Source: JAEINY01 sp942490535 (GTDB lineage: Bacteria > Bacteroidota > Bacteroidia > Bacteroidales > Marinilabiliaceae). From it: 64,000 nucleotides of DNA. Positions 53,807 through 62,872 of this stretch are shown here, piece by piece. Numbering within the stretch: the stretch's first letter is position 1; each line of letters begins with the position of its first letter. Both the position numbers and the translations under genes were made by a program. The notes beneath the pieces were generated by a model. That model was not told where the DNA came from. It made no database searches and worked only from the letters and a program-made list of their open reading frames with translations. The DNA lies in assembly GCA_942490535.1 (NCBI GenBank), contig CALNXQ010000006.1, positions 62,001 to 126,000 of the forward strand, in the 5' to 3' direction.

Positions 53807-55516
53807 ATGAAAACCACACTTATCGCCATTGGTTTACTATTAACCAGCGCCGTCACTTTTTCGCAACGCGTCATTGACGAAAAAATAGATGTTAAACACA
53901 TTAACCTACCTTTGACGGTGATGCCGGGCGTATCCACTTATAATTGTATTTGGAATGCAGAAGCCATTCAACAGGACATACCTGGAATTGACACTGAAAT
54001 GGGATACAATCAGCGCACTGTTGTAGGATTTATGGCCATACAAGGCTATACATTCACCAATGTCAACCCCGATGTTACAATCACCCTTGAAAGCAATCGT
54101 TTTACACTTCCAACACCAGAATTTATAGATATTGATGAAAGTCCAAGCGGAACTAACTTCAGAGCCAAATATGCTGTACCACTGAATTGGACCCTTAATA
54201 TTGACGGGAAATTTGCAAAAAACATCGATCTAAGCACCTTAAACAAAACCGCAGTTGTGCTATTTCCACCTGAAGTAGGCTCCTATGGCCAGCCCGGACA
54301 AGTAGTGCCAAATGCTGAAGCCATTGAAAAACACATCGCTCAAAAAATGGATAATGTAGAGGAGTATGTTAAAAATCAAGCCATTCAGCAACTGTTTAAT
54401 TTGGTTAAGCAAGCCATTCAGTCTGAATTATCTTACACCCCAACCATCAAGGAAATTGAAGTTCAATCTTTCAAAACTACTAAAAAAGAAGATTTCACTG
54501 CTTGGGACAAACCTTACGAGCGGGCTCAAGAACTCTTGAAATCCTTCGACAAGGGGAAATCTCCAACGGCTTTGTATGATGCCTACAAAGACATCTTTGA
54601 TTTTTGGTCAGCACAAATTGAGCAGCATAAAGGCGATCTGAAAACCCATAAGAAAATTCTTCGCGTGGCTACTCACAACATGTTAGAGCTATTAGCCCTG
54701 GTTAATCCGGAACTCATCTCACAGGAATCCATTGATTTATATACTGAAGTAAATTATAACAACAAAGACCTGTTTAAGGCTATCGAAAAAAATAAAAAGC
54801 GTTTTGCTGCCAATGTTGGCCACGCTACAGACTATGCAAAACTAAGTGATTTGCCCCCACTTAACAAGAATTGCTACAATGTAATGTACACAACTTCCAA
54901 GGGCGATCAAAAGCCGGGTATCATCAAGTATTCTACTCCTTATGGACTTGATCCATCAGAAACAGGTAAAGCCTTTAAAATCTATGACCTTGCAACCTAT
55001 ACAAGCGCCAATGGCGGGGTAACAGACAAACATATGCTAGATCCCAAAGAAATTGCTTCCTATGAAATATTGGGAATGAAGTATGTTAAAACCAAATTCA
55101 CTGATCCTACTGCCGTGAGTTTTAGTGGTAATGAAGAATTTTTAGAAGAAGTTATAACCGGCAAATTATCACTCTACAAAAACTACATCATCGAAGAAGG
55201 GGGCGCTGGTAGCACAACGCTTGGTGCAGGCATATCCCTGACCACTGGTAATGAGACCCAAAAACCAAATATCAAACCCTTATTTGTGATTAAATATGGT
55301 AAAAAATCAACCGTTGTATTCAATTACAGCAAGTTGGCTGACATTCTGGATGATTGCAAAACAGTATCCGATAAGATCAAAGACGGTGCATATGGCAACA
55401 AACAGGTAGCCGAAAAAACATCTAAACTGGGAAAATTCGTGCAGCAAGGCACACACAGTGAAATATCTGAAGAAGTGATTCTCAAAATTACCGAAGAGTT
55501 TAATGCGTTGATGTAA
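53807..55516 (+). CDS. Exported protein of unknown function
   Basis: 569 residues, signal peptide ending AVTFSQ. The first third is beta-rich (INLPLTVMPGVSTYNCIWNA, NPDVTITLESNRFTLPTP, VPLNWTLNIDGKF). A helical part follows (about 180-350, EAIEKHIAQKMDNVEEYVKNQ), then a mixed C-terminal part (KPGIIKYSTPYGLDPSETG, LFVIKYGKKSTVVFNYS). No lipobox, membrane helix or sorting domain is seen, so it is probably periplasmic. I recognise no family. It follows the second ECF sigma operon but has its own promoter element. Confidence 0.7.
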   Translation: MKTTLIAIGLLLTSAVTFSQRVIDEKIDVKHINLPLTVMPGVSTYNCIWNAEAIQQDIPGIDTEMGYNQRTVVGFMAIQGYTFTNVNPDVTITLESNRFTLPTPEFIDIDESPSGTNFRAKYAVPLNWTLNIDGKFAKNIDLSTLNKTAVVLFPPEVGSYGQPGQVVPNAEAIEKHIAQKMDNVEEYVKNQAIQQLFNLVKQAIQSELSYTPTIKEIEVQSFKTTKKEDFTAWDKPYERAQELLKSFDKGKSPTALYDAYKDIFDFWSAQIEQHKGDLKTHKKILRVATHNMLELLALVNPELISQESIDLYTEVNYNNKDLFKAIEKNKKRFAANVGHATDYAKLSDLPPLNKNCYNVMYTTSKGDQKPGIIKYSTPYGLDPSETGKAFKIYDLATYTSANGGVTDKHMLDPKEIASYEILGMKYVKTKFTDPTAVSFSGNEEFLEEVITGKLSLYKNYIIEEGGAGSTTLGAGISLTTGNETQKPNIKPLFVIKYGKKSTVVFNYSKLADILDDCKTVSDKIKDGAYGNKQVAEKTSKLGKFVQQGTHSEISEEVILKITEEFNALM

Positions 55517-55540
55517 TAGACACAAAAAACGGATAAATAT

Positions 55541-55573
55541 AAAAGGAGCTACTGTGTGTAGCTCCTTTTTTTT
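55541..55573 (+). terminator. Terminator of the 569-residue protein gene
   Basis: Perfect 12-bp stem (AAAAGGAGCTAC / GTAGCTCCTTTT), five-base loop, T-run, 25 bp beyond the stop codon. Confidence 0.92.
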
Positions 55574-55619
55574 GGATCCCTATACCACCCGATAAACACC
55601 ATTACCAGTTCCACTATCA

Positions 55620-55965
55620 GAAGTTTCCCGATACCGACTCACAATCCTTCTCCTATCCTGCCATTGGATCACATGATCCTTTTGATTCGATCGGTAAGTC
55701 CGTTAAATTTGATCGTACGATCCAATAGACTTATGGGGTAAGAGGCAACACCCGATACTATAAGGTTGGTACTGCAGGAGGGTAGGACAAACTGCAGCAC
55801 TCCTCATCAGCTTCGGATGGGAGATGCTGTGAATACTCCGCAGCTACCAGGAGTAAACCGAACACCCAAGAAACACTGGTGAGGAATAGGACCGAAAACT
55901 TCCCGATTTAACATGGAACATTCTTGAGCCGAGGCGGGCTGAAAAAATAGAATATCAAAAGACTG
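55620..55965. other. Non-coding interval with several potential hairpins
   Basis: No credible open frame. Composition is less AT-rich than other intergenic DNA in this window. It holds several possible stems: CTGCAG twice near 55773-55796, ACTCC / GGAGT near 55836-55855, and CACC / GGTG near 55864-55882. It does not match RNase P, tmRNA, 6S or SRP RNA as I know them. It could be a structured RNA or a decayed intron. Confidence 0.35.
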
Positions 55966-55978
55966 AAAGGACTTAATC

Positions 55979-56017
55979 CACCCGCTGACATTGTGCTATG
56001 TTGAAAGCCAGCGGGTG
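55979..56017 (-). terminator. Hairpin after the TonB receptor gene
   Basis: Stem CACCCGCTG / CAGCGGGTG with a 21-nt loop, just beyond the stop codon at 56031 on the minus strand. The following T-run is weak. Confidence 0.5.
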
Positions 56018-56030
56018 AAAAAGACAGGAA

Positions 56031-58374
56031 TTAAAACTCAATGCGGTAACTCAAAAATGGATAAATCATGGTCATTTCATGAGGTTCAACGGTTTGCTTA
56101 TCGAAATTGTAAGCCCACCCGAACATTTCACTTTCCATTAGCGTGTTTTTAAATTGCATCACCAATACATGAGAGAGTCTCTCCCGATTGATGCGGTAAT
56201 TCAGGGCCAGATCAGTGTAGAACTTATGGCTTTCCTGCCACTCAAAGGCACGACTGTCGTCTTCTACCACCATTTCGAGACGCTGGGACTCTTGCAAATC
56301 GTAGGGTGTAAACCGGTTGCCACCCATGAAGGCTATTTTTCCGTTCACACTCAAAATATTATTCTTACGCACCTGCCATTCTTTTCCTGCCAGGAAGTTA
56401 ATGACCATGTTTCGATTGTATGTGGTGTTGCGCTCCACACCATCGCCACCTTCGTATTTCGAATCGAAGAAAGAACCCGTTAGCAGGTAATAATAGCCAT
56501 CGCGCAGGAAGCGTTCCATGGTGATATCTACCCCCATATTGGTTCCGGTTCCGTCGTTGACCAAGGGATCGGTAAAGTACATGTCGTAGCTGTAATTGAG
56601 CAGCGACTCGGAGGAACCATCGATCACGGGCACATCATACAGTTGTTGATAGTAGGGTTCTACTTTTACCCGCATCCCATCACTGATCAACCAGTCGTAG
56701 GAAAAAACAATGTGATGGGCTTTGGTAATCTTTAAATCGGGATTGAGGGCCCATCCGTTTTCATCTTCCGCCTTGTAAAAACGCAGTGGCTCCAGTCGGC
56801 TGTGCTTCCCATAAGCCAAGCTAAAGGAATGTTTGGGGATGAAACGCCAGGTCATGCCAACACGCGGCTCGGGGATCACTTCTTCATTCAAACCAAAATA
56901 AGATACATTCAAACCGGCATTGATATCAAACACGGGGGTCACCCTTATTTTGGACTGCGTGTAGGCTTGCATGTACCAGGCCTGGCCCTTTTGCCTGGCA
57001 ATGCGCACCAATTGATCATGGGTGGCCGGATCTGGGTTTCCCATAATGTCCAGGTTAAAGTGGAGATGATTGTAAACGATACCCGTGCGGTTAGTATGCC
57101 GGTTTCCAAATTTATGATTCACATAAGAGCTAATGTTTACTTTGTAATTCTGCTCCTGATGATTGGCTAGGGGAATAATCGATCCATCGCGTTGCCATTG
57201 ATTACTCTCCATGGTGAATTGATCCCAGGTACCCGAAACAGAGGAAAAAAGATAACTTTTATTGGTCAGTTTGATGCGATGGTTGAGTCCCCCTGCAGCA
57301 ATATCGGAACCGGTGTCGTACTGATTATTATCCCAGGAGGATTCCCACTCGTTTTGATCCTCATCGGGATCAAAGGCCACACTGCTCAATCCGGCAATGC
57401 CCCACAGTGAAAATGTGCCGGCTTTTTTAGTGGGCAGATGCAACTTATAACTCAAATCCTGGTATTTAGGCAAGCCCACATCCATGGTCGCGATCTGGCC
57501 AACCAACCCCATGGTTGAATAGCGGTAATTAAACAGATAGGAGGCTTCTCCCCCTTTTTTGAAGGGGCCTTCTGAACCAATATCAATGCCTTGGGTACCT
57601 ATTTGAAAAGCGGACTCCCGTTTACTATTGTTTCCCTTCCGCAGATTAATATCAAACACACCCGACATGGCATTGCTATACTCGGCGGGAAAAGCCCCGG
57701 TGAAAAAATCGGAATTATCCAGCATGTTCACACTGAAAACGGTTTCGATCCCACCTCCATTATTAACACCATTCAAATGATTGGGGGCCGGAATTTCTAC
57801 CCCTTCCAGGCGCCACAATATCCCTTTGGGGGCATTGCCGCGCACCACAATGGCATTGTCATTCACGCCTTCCGACATAGACACCCCGGCAAAGGAGCTG
57901 GCCAGACGGGAGGGATCATTCCAGCCACCGGCGTAGCGTCCGGCTTCTTCCACCGAAAAGGACCGAGCCGATAAGGTGGCCATGTTATTTTGTGCTTTAT
58001 CTTTCCGAAGCTCAGGTTTTATAACGACCTCATCCAGTTGCTGAAAGGCTTCATTCAAGGTGAGATTCAGCACCACTTCTTTACCTGAACCGACCATTAA
58101 TTCAGGCATAATAGCGGGTTCATAGCCCAGCAGACTCACTTGTACATGATGCCGTCCCACTGGCACACCGTCCAAAACGAAGTAGCCATCCAGATCGGTG
58201 ATGGTGCCCATTTGCGGATCGGTATCCAAAACAACCACATGCACACCCGGTAAGGATAGTTCCGAGTCCTGATCCAAAACCCGCCCTCTAATGGTTTGTA
58301 CCGGTGTTTGAGCCCTTAATGCGGTACACACACATCAATATTAATCCACAAACAAAAAATTGCTGTCTCATCAT
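56031..58374 (-). pseudogene. TonB-dependent receptor, off-frame signal peptide (2-nt contraction in a TG tract)
   Basis: The mature reading frame (56031-58331) encodes 766 residues: CarboxypepD_reg-like domain (about 12-95), plug (about 115-240, with NDNAIVVRGNAPKGILWRLEG) and a barrel ending MIYPFLSYRIEF. Its only possible start is a GTG at 58331, directly after an in-frame TGA, and it lacks a signal peptide. Upstream, ATG 58374 encodes MMRQQFFVCGLILMCV in another frame. The two meet in a TGTGTGTGT tract (58326-58334). One more TG would restore a classical signal peptide ending CTALRAQ. A -7 element at 58403-58410 fits the ATG at 58374. Either a phase-variable gene caught OFF or a sequencing error. 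No DUF4249 or SusD partner is adjacent. Confidence 0.75.
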
Positions 58375-58402
58375 TACGCTCTATTGAGTTAGTATTCTGT
58401 GA

Positions 58403-58410
58403 CAAATGTA
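58403..58410 (-). promoter_or_regulatory. -7 promoter element of the frame-shifted TonB receptor gene
   Basis: TACATTTG on the minus strand fits TAnnTTTG. Transcription would start near 58396, 22 nt before ATG 58374, supporting that ATG as the original start. Confidence 0.5.
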
Positions 58411-58493
58411 AGGGCCGTTCAGTAGCGATCCTATACTGATATTTCAGTATTCTTTATTGCGATGTATCACTTATCTTTAGAAAAAAAACAGAA

Positions 58494-59423
58494 ATGAAAC
58501 TGAATCCATTTATTCTCCTATTTGTTCTGACACTTTCTTCAAGCCTGGCTTGGGCGCAACGTGATTTTTCCAATTCTGAAATTACAAAAGTGGTGTTATT
58601 GGGGACTGGAAATCCCAACCCTTCACCTTTCCAATCGGGTTGCTCGGTGGCCATTGTCGTAAATAACACCCCTTATATCGTTGATTTCGGACCTGGTTTG
58701 ATTCGCCAGGCTGCTGCTTTATCCCCCAGATATGGAGGTACTATCGAAGGTTTGGATGTTAAAAATATAAAACGTGCCTTCCTCACCCATTTACATTCCG
58801 ATCACACAACAGGCTATGCGGATTTAATTCTTACACCTTGGGTCATGGGGCGGAATGAACCACTGGAGGTTTATGGTCCGGAAGGCATTTCCAACATGAC
58901 TGACCACCTGCTGAAAGCCTATGAAGAAGATATCCGATACCGCCTTTACGGATTAGAACCTGCCAATAATGAAGGGTGGCGTGTGAATAGTCACCAGATT
59001 ATGCAGGAAGGCCCTATCTATAGCGATGAAAACGTGACAGTGGAAGCCTTTCCGGTCACACATGGTAGCTGGCCCAACGCCTGGGGCTTTCGTTTTACCA
59101 CTCCAGATAAAGTCATTGTGATTTCTGGTGACTGCGCTCCTTCAGAAAAGGTAATGGACTATTCAAAAGATGCAGACATACTTATTCATGAGGTGTATTA
59201 TAAAAAGTCATACGATACCAAAACCGAGTTTTGGAAGTCGTACCATGCCAAGAATCATACTTCTACTTACGAGCTGGCTGAAATGGCATCGAAGGCTCAA
59301 CCCAAACGCATTGTGCTGTACCACATATTATTTTGGGGAGCTACCGAAGCGGAACTATTACAGGAAATATCTGAAAAGTATTCAGGAAAGGTCCATGTAG
59401 CCAAAGATTTGGATATTTACTAA
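58494..59423 (+). CDS. Exported metallo-beta-lactamase-fold hydrolase
   Basis: 309 residues, signal peptide ending LAWAQ. Metal-binding motif THLHSDHTTGYADL (HxHxDH), a further His in PVTHGSWPNAWGF, Asp in VISGDCAPS and a late His in VLYHILF. The arrangement resembles RNase Z/arylsulfatase-like (AtsA) members of the superfamily. With a signal peptide it acts outside the cytosol, so tRNA processing is excluded. Sulfate-ester, phosphodiester or lactone hydrolysis is possible. Monocistronic, followed by a bidirectional terminator. Confidence 0.85.
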   Translation: MKLNPFILLFVLTLSSSLAWAQRDFSNSEITKVVLLGTGNPNPSPFQSGCSVAIVVNNTPYIVDFGPGLIRQAAALSPRYGGTIEGLDVKNIKRAFLTHLHSDHTTGYADLILTPWVMGRNEPLEVYGPEGISNMTDHLLKAYEEDIRYRLYGLEPANNEGWRVNSHQIMQEGPIYSDENVTVEAFPVTHGSWPNAWGFRFTTPDKVIVISGDCAPSEKVMDYSKDADILIHEVYYKKSYDTKTEFWKSYHAKNHTSTYELAEMASKAQPKRIVLYHILFWGATEAELLQEISEKYSGKVHVAKDLDIY

Positions 59424-59474
59424 GGGCATTTCAAGTTCCTAATACGCTACCCGGAGTGTAGCTGCCACGATAAA

Positions 59475-59506
59475 AAAAGGGTTCAGAAATGAACCTGAAC
59501 CCTTTT
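59475..59506. terminator. Bidirectional terminator between convergent genes
   Basis: Perfect 12-bp stem (AAAAGGGTTCAG / CTGAACCCTTTT) with an eight-base loop, between the MBL-fold gene (+) and the lipoprotein gene (-). Confidence 0.85.
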
Positions 59507-59529
59507 GATAATATCATAAGACTGTCGGA

Positions 59530-60345
59530 CTATTTTGCCGGTTTGAGCCGCACCAACTCCTTCTCCACTTTTTCCTTTTCTTCTTTGATACGGGCGATAT
59601 CTTTCAACACAAAAGAAATCTCATACCCATCCCGAATGGCTTCCTTATCGAATTTCTCCATCAGTATATAATAATGCTTCTTTCCGATGAACTGCACTTT
59701 AAGGGACTGATCCCAATTGGAGGCAATGAAGTCAATCACCCCATTATCCTTGCCATCTTTATAATTCACTACTTCCCATTTATTCTCCCCATCCTCAAAA
59801 TGACGATTTTGAAAACCATCCTCAGGAACGATTTCACTCAACACCTTATTCCCACTATTGTAAACCTTTATTTGATTGTGATGAATCCATTCCAAACCGG
59901 TATACCGACTTGATATGTAAAACTCGCCTTTGGTATCCAAATGCGCCCTCAGGTAAACACGATCGTAGGAGTTTTCGGGTTTCTGACGCCTATGAATCAG
60001 TATTTTGTCATGCCCGTATTCATCAGATTCCCGGAAGTTCTTCATCAATGGTTCGAGTTCATTCTCCTTAACCAGTAACATACTATCCAGAAAAACCAGG
60101 TTTTCCTCTTGTTCACGAATGGTAATGGTGCGCAAGAGAGTATTGGCACGTGTCACATATTCGATTTGATCGGGAAAGAGATCCGCAATGGAATCGATAA
60201 TTAATTTAGCATCGTTGAATTGTTTGGCATTGAAAAGGCTCTCAGCTTCCACATATTTACCTTTGGCCAATTCTTCACGGGTAGGACCACAACTGGCCAT
60301 AAGCAGGAGCAAACAACTTACTATTAATAATCGATTCATAGACAT
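59530..60345 (-). CDS. Lipoprotein of unknown function
   Basis: 271 residues with lipobox LLMASC (Cys19). The N-terminal part is helical and TPR-like (YVEAESLFNAKQFNDAKLIID, about 32-52). The middle is beta-rich (YDRVYLRAHLDTKGEFYISS, GLEWIHHNQIKVYN) and the end a charged helix (RIKEEKEKVEKELVRL). No family recognised. Met at 60339 is an alternative start. Possible -7 element TATTTTTG at 60374-60367 on the minus strand. Confidence 0.7.
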   Translation of the reverse strand: MSMNRLLIVSCLLLLMASCGPTREELAKGKYVEAESLFNAKQFNDAKLIIDSIADLFPDQIEYVTRANTLLRTITIREQEENLVFLDSMLLVKENELEPLMKNFRESDEYGHDKILIHRRQKPENSYDRVYLRAHLDTKGEFYISSRYTGLEWIHHNQIKVYNSGNKVLSEIVPEDGFQNRHFEDGENKWEVVNYKDGKDNGVIDFIASNWDQSLKVQFIGKKHYYILMEKFDKEAIRDGYEISFVLKDIARIKEEKEKVEKELVRLKPAK

Positions 60346-60366
60346 ATCTTATAGTTTTACGATCTT

Positions 60367-60374
60367 CAAAAATA
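60367..60374 (-). promoter_or_regulatory. Putative -7 promoter element of the lipoprotein gene
   Basis: TATTTTTG on the minus strand fits TAnnTTTG, 22 bp before the ATG, with a -33-like TGTTG about 17 bp upstream. Confidence 0.4.
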
Positions 60375-60431
60375 ATAAGAATAATGCAGCCCAACAGCAA
60401 TATTTCAATACAAGATGGGCAATCACAAAAA

Positions 60432-60455
60432 AAGCTGCCTTTTTCAAGACAGCTT
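60432..60455 (-). terminator. Terminator of the SSB gene
   Basis: Stem AAGCTG / CAGCTT with further partial pairing, followed by TTTTTTT on the minus strand, 27 bp beyond the stop codon. Confidence 0.7.
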
Positions 60456-60481
60456 ATTCCCGTTTACTATTTGGTGAAAAG

Positions 60482-60802
60482 TTAATTAAGAAACTCCAGT
60501 TCCTTAACCGTTACATTCAAAGCCGAATTCACCTCTCCAGCCTTATTTTGGAAGCCTTGGCTTCCGGGGATTCCCTCTATAAGAACTCGTTTTCCTTTTT
60601 TCAGATATTCCGAAATCTTTGTGCTTTGCCGATCATTCTTCCAAATTACAGCCTTTACCCATTCGGTTCGTTCCACTTTATTACCTTGGGCGTCTTTGTA
60701 ATCCATCGAAACGGCGACTTGAAAATTAATGGCTTTTTTCTGCCCTACTTCTTTCACTTCAGCATCTCCACCTACGATGCCATGGAGTATTAATTTTAGC
60801 AT
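60482..60802 (-). CDS. ssb: Single-stranded DNA-binding protein without acidic tail
   Basis: 106 residues forming just the OB-fold: KLILHGIVGGDAEVKEVGQ, KKAINFQVAVSMDYKD, RTEWVKAVIWKND and YLKKGKRVLIEGIPG. The protein ends at ELEFLN, right after the fold, so the flexible linker and acidic tip (DDDIPF-like) that normal SSBs use to bind partners are missing. This suggests an accessory rather than the housekeeping SSB. Monocistronic; usual neighbours (mutY, priA, recombination genes) are absent. Confidence 0.9.
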   Translation of the reverse strand: MLKLILHGIVGGDAEVKEVGQKKAINFQVAVSMDYKDAQGNKVERTEWVKAVIWKNDRQSTKISEYLKKGKRVLIEGIPGSQGFQNKAGEVNSALNVTVKELEFLN

Positions 60803-61001
60803 GTCGAAAAGTGTTAATTACTACTATCTTTAAAGCATATAATAAATTTATGCTAATTTTAAATAGTAATCAAACATTTGCCAATAAAAATACACAAATA
60901 TTTTTAATTTCTACATTTTGATAATAATCAACAAGATGCAAGCCCCAATAATCAATAAAAGTACACATTCACGCTTTCATAAGCAATACAAAAGATAAAC
61001 A

Positions 61002-62045
61002 CTAGTAATCTTTATCTTTTTCTTGTTTAATAAGTTCTTTGGTGGATAATAATCCACAAGCAGCATAAATATCTTCCCCACGTGATTTGCGAATGGTCGT
61101 GGTTAAGCCTTTCTTTGACAATTGATCACGAAACCATTCCATCGTTTTAAAATCACTACCTCGTAGTGGCGAATCCGGGATGGGATGGAAATGAATCAGG
61201 TTCAAGCGGCAACGGATACCATTGAGTAATTTGGTTAAACCCTTCACATGTTCAACAGAATCATTGACGCCTTTAAACATGATGTATTCAAAGGAAATGC
61301 GGCGCTGACGGCCAAAATCATAGTCGCGTAAGGCAGCGACCACTTGCTCGGCGGAGTATACACTTTCAATGGGCATCAATTGGTTACGCTCTTTATTAAA
61401 GGGCGAGTGTAAGCTGATGGCCAGGTGCGCTTCGGATTCTTCAATGAACCGCCGCATGGCCGGCACAACCCCAATGGTCGATACATTAATCCGCCGTGGA
61501 CTCCAGCCAAATCCCCAGTCAGAAGTAAGGATTTCCAGACTGGCTAATACATGATCAATGTTATCCATGGGTTCACCCATCCCCATGTACACCACATTGG
61601 TTAACGTTTCAAACTCCGGCAAACTGGCGATCTGATTCACAATTTCACCGGCTGTCAATTGACGCTGAAATCCCTGACGCGCCGTCATACAAAAGAGACA
61701 GCCCATTTTACAGCCCACCTGAGAAGACACACAAAGGGTATTGCGGTTCTCTTCAGGTAAGTAGGCCGTTTCGATAAACTGATGCCCGTGGGTCTCAAAC
61801 AAATATTTTTTGGTCCCATCCTTCGATTCCTGAAAGGATTTTGGCGGCATCAAGCCCACATCATACTTTTCGATAAGTAACTGACGCGCTTTTTTGGAGA
61901 GGTTGGTCATCTGGTCAAAGGAGGACGCATGCTTTTTGTACATCCATTCAGTTAATTGCTTGGCCGTAAACCCAGGCAATCCCAATTGCGATACAATATC
62001 TTTTAATTCGTTCAGTGTTTTTCCAAACAATACATCCTTCTCCAT
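61002..62045 (-). CDS. rlmN: 23S rRNA (adenine2503-C2)-methyltransferase
   Basis: A 347-residue radical SAM methyltransferase that methylates A2503 of 23S rRNA and A37 of some tRNAs. The cluster motif is CKMGCLFC (C-x3-C-x2-C), followed by MTARQGFQRQLTAGEI. Other motifs: VVYMGMGEPMDN, RINVSTIGVVPAM, LAISLHSPFNKERNQLMP and the C-terminal AACGLL with the second catalytic Cys. Complete. It lies 19 bp downstream of the ferredoxin reductase-like gene. Confidence 0.97.
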   Translation of the reverse strand: MEKDVLFGKTLNELKDIVSQLGLPGFTAKQLTEWMYKKHASSFDQMTNLSKKARQLLIEKYDVGLMPPKSFQESKDGTKKYLFETHGHQFIETAYLPEENRNTLCVSSQVGCKMGCLFCMTARQGFQRQLTAGEIVNQIASLPEFETLTNVVYMGMGEPMDNIDHVLASLEILTSDWGFGWSPRRINVSTIGVVPAMRRFIEESEAHLAISLHSPFNKERNQLMPIESVYSAEQVVAALRDYDFGRQRRISFEYIMFKGVNDSVEHVKGLTKLLNGIRCRLNLIHFHPIPDSPLRGSDFKTMEWFRDQLSKKGLTTTIRKSRGEDIYAACGLLSTKELIKQEKDKDY

Positions 62046-62064
62046 TCAACCAGTCTTTTGTTAT

Positions 62065-62733
62065 TTAAAAATAGATCTCCGCTATGATGTGATCATATGG
62101 AATGCCTTTGGACAAAAGAATTTCCCGCACATCAATCACCATCTGAGAACTGCCGCAAAGATAGTATTTAATATCTGTTGATAAATCATCTTTCATTCGA
62201 AGGAAATCGGTGAGCCGCCCTTGCCGAACCCCATCTCCGGTTTCGGCGGTGCAAAAGCGCATATAGGCGGTAGCCAATTCTGATTTAAAAAGGGTGCTAA
62301 AAAAGAAATCCTTTAAATACCTGGCCCCATGAATCAACTGCACATCCGTACTTCGACCCGATCGTACCATTGAAATAAAAGGTGCAATGCCGGTTCCGGT
62401 AGCGATCCAAACAGCTGGCTCGGGCGCGCAATGAAATTTACCAAACGGATCAGACATAAACACGGTCTCTCCCTCCTTCAAATTCACCAACTGGGGCGTT
62501 AGTTCGCCATCCGGATTGAGATCAAACAATATCCCGATGTAATCCTCATTTATCCCCGAAGCAATACTGTACAAACGCGGTTCGGCCTCCGGCTGCATCG
62601 CCAGGGCAATAACCTGCCCGGCAATAAAATCAAACGGGCGCTTTAGTTTTAAGTAATATACTCCAGCTGCTATTTCCGAAATATCAATGACATTAACCGG
62701 ATTCAGTTGTTTTCGTTTTCGCTCCACACGCAT
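62065..62733 (-). CDS. Ferredoxin--NADP reductase-like flavoprotein
   Basis: 222 residues of the FNR fold. FAD domain (about 1-100) with PRLYSIAS (RxYS flavin motif) and DYIGILFDLNPDGE. NAD(P) domain (about 105-222) with VWIATGTGIAPFISMV and YYLCGSSQMVIDV. It transfers electrons between NAD(P)H and a small electron carrier. Upstream of rlmN on the same strand (19-bp gap), which may be only incidental, although RlmN needs an external electron donor. Complete. Confidence 0.9.
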   Translation of the reverse strand: MRVERKRKQLNPVNVIDISEIAAGVYYLKLKRPFDFIAGQVIALAMQPEAEPRLYSIASGINEDYIGILFDLNPDGELTPQLVNLKEGETVFMSDPFGKFHCAPEPAVWIATGTGIAPFISMVRSGRSTDVQLIHGARYLKDFFFSTLFKSELATAYMRFCTAETGDGVRQGRLTDFLRMKDDLSTDIKYYLCGSSQMVIDVREILLSKGIPYDHIIAEIYF

Positions 62734-62822
62734 ATTTAGAATTTGTCGTTAAACAGGTATCTACTCCATTTGTTTGAATCCCTCCCAAATTGTTTTCCTA
62801 TTGACGGTGAATCCACATGAAA

Positions 62823-62850
62823 AAGGGATACTTTCAAAAAAGCATCCCTT
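62823..62850 (-). terminator. Terminator of the SRPBCC/GyrI-like gene
   Basis: Stem AAGGGATACTT / AAGCATCCCTT (one mismatch), followed by TTTTTC on the minus strand, 23 bp beyond the stop codon. Confidence 0.75.
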
Positions 62851-62872
62851 GCTGGTATTAACAGCAATACCA

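Noticed and set aside
55620..55965. RNase P RNA, tmRNA or 6S RNA
   Set aside because: None of the conserved cores I know for these RNAs is present.
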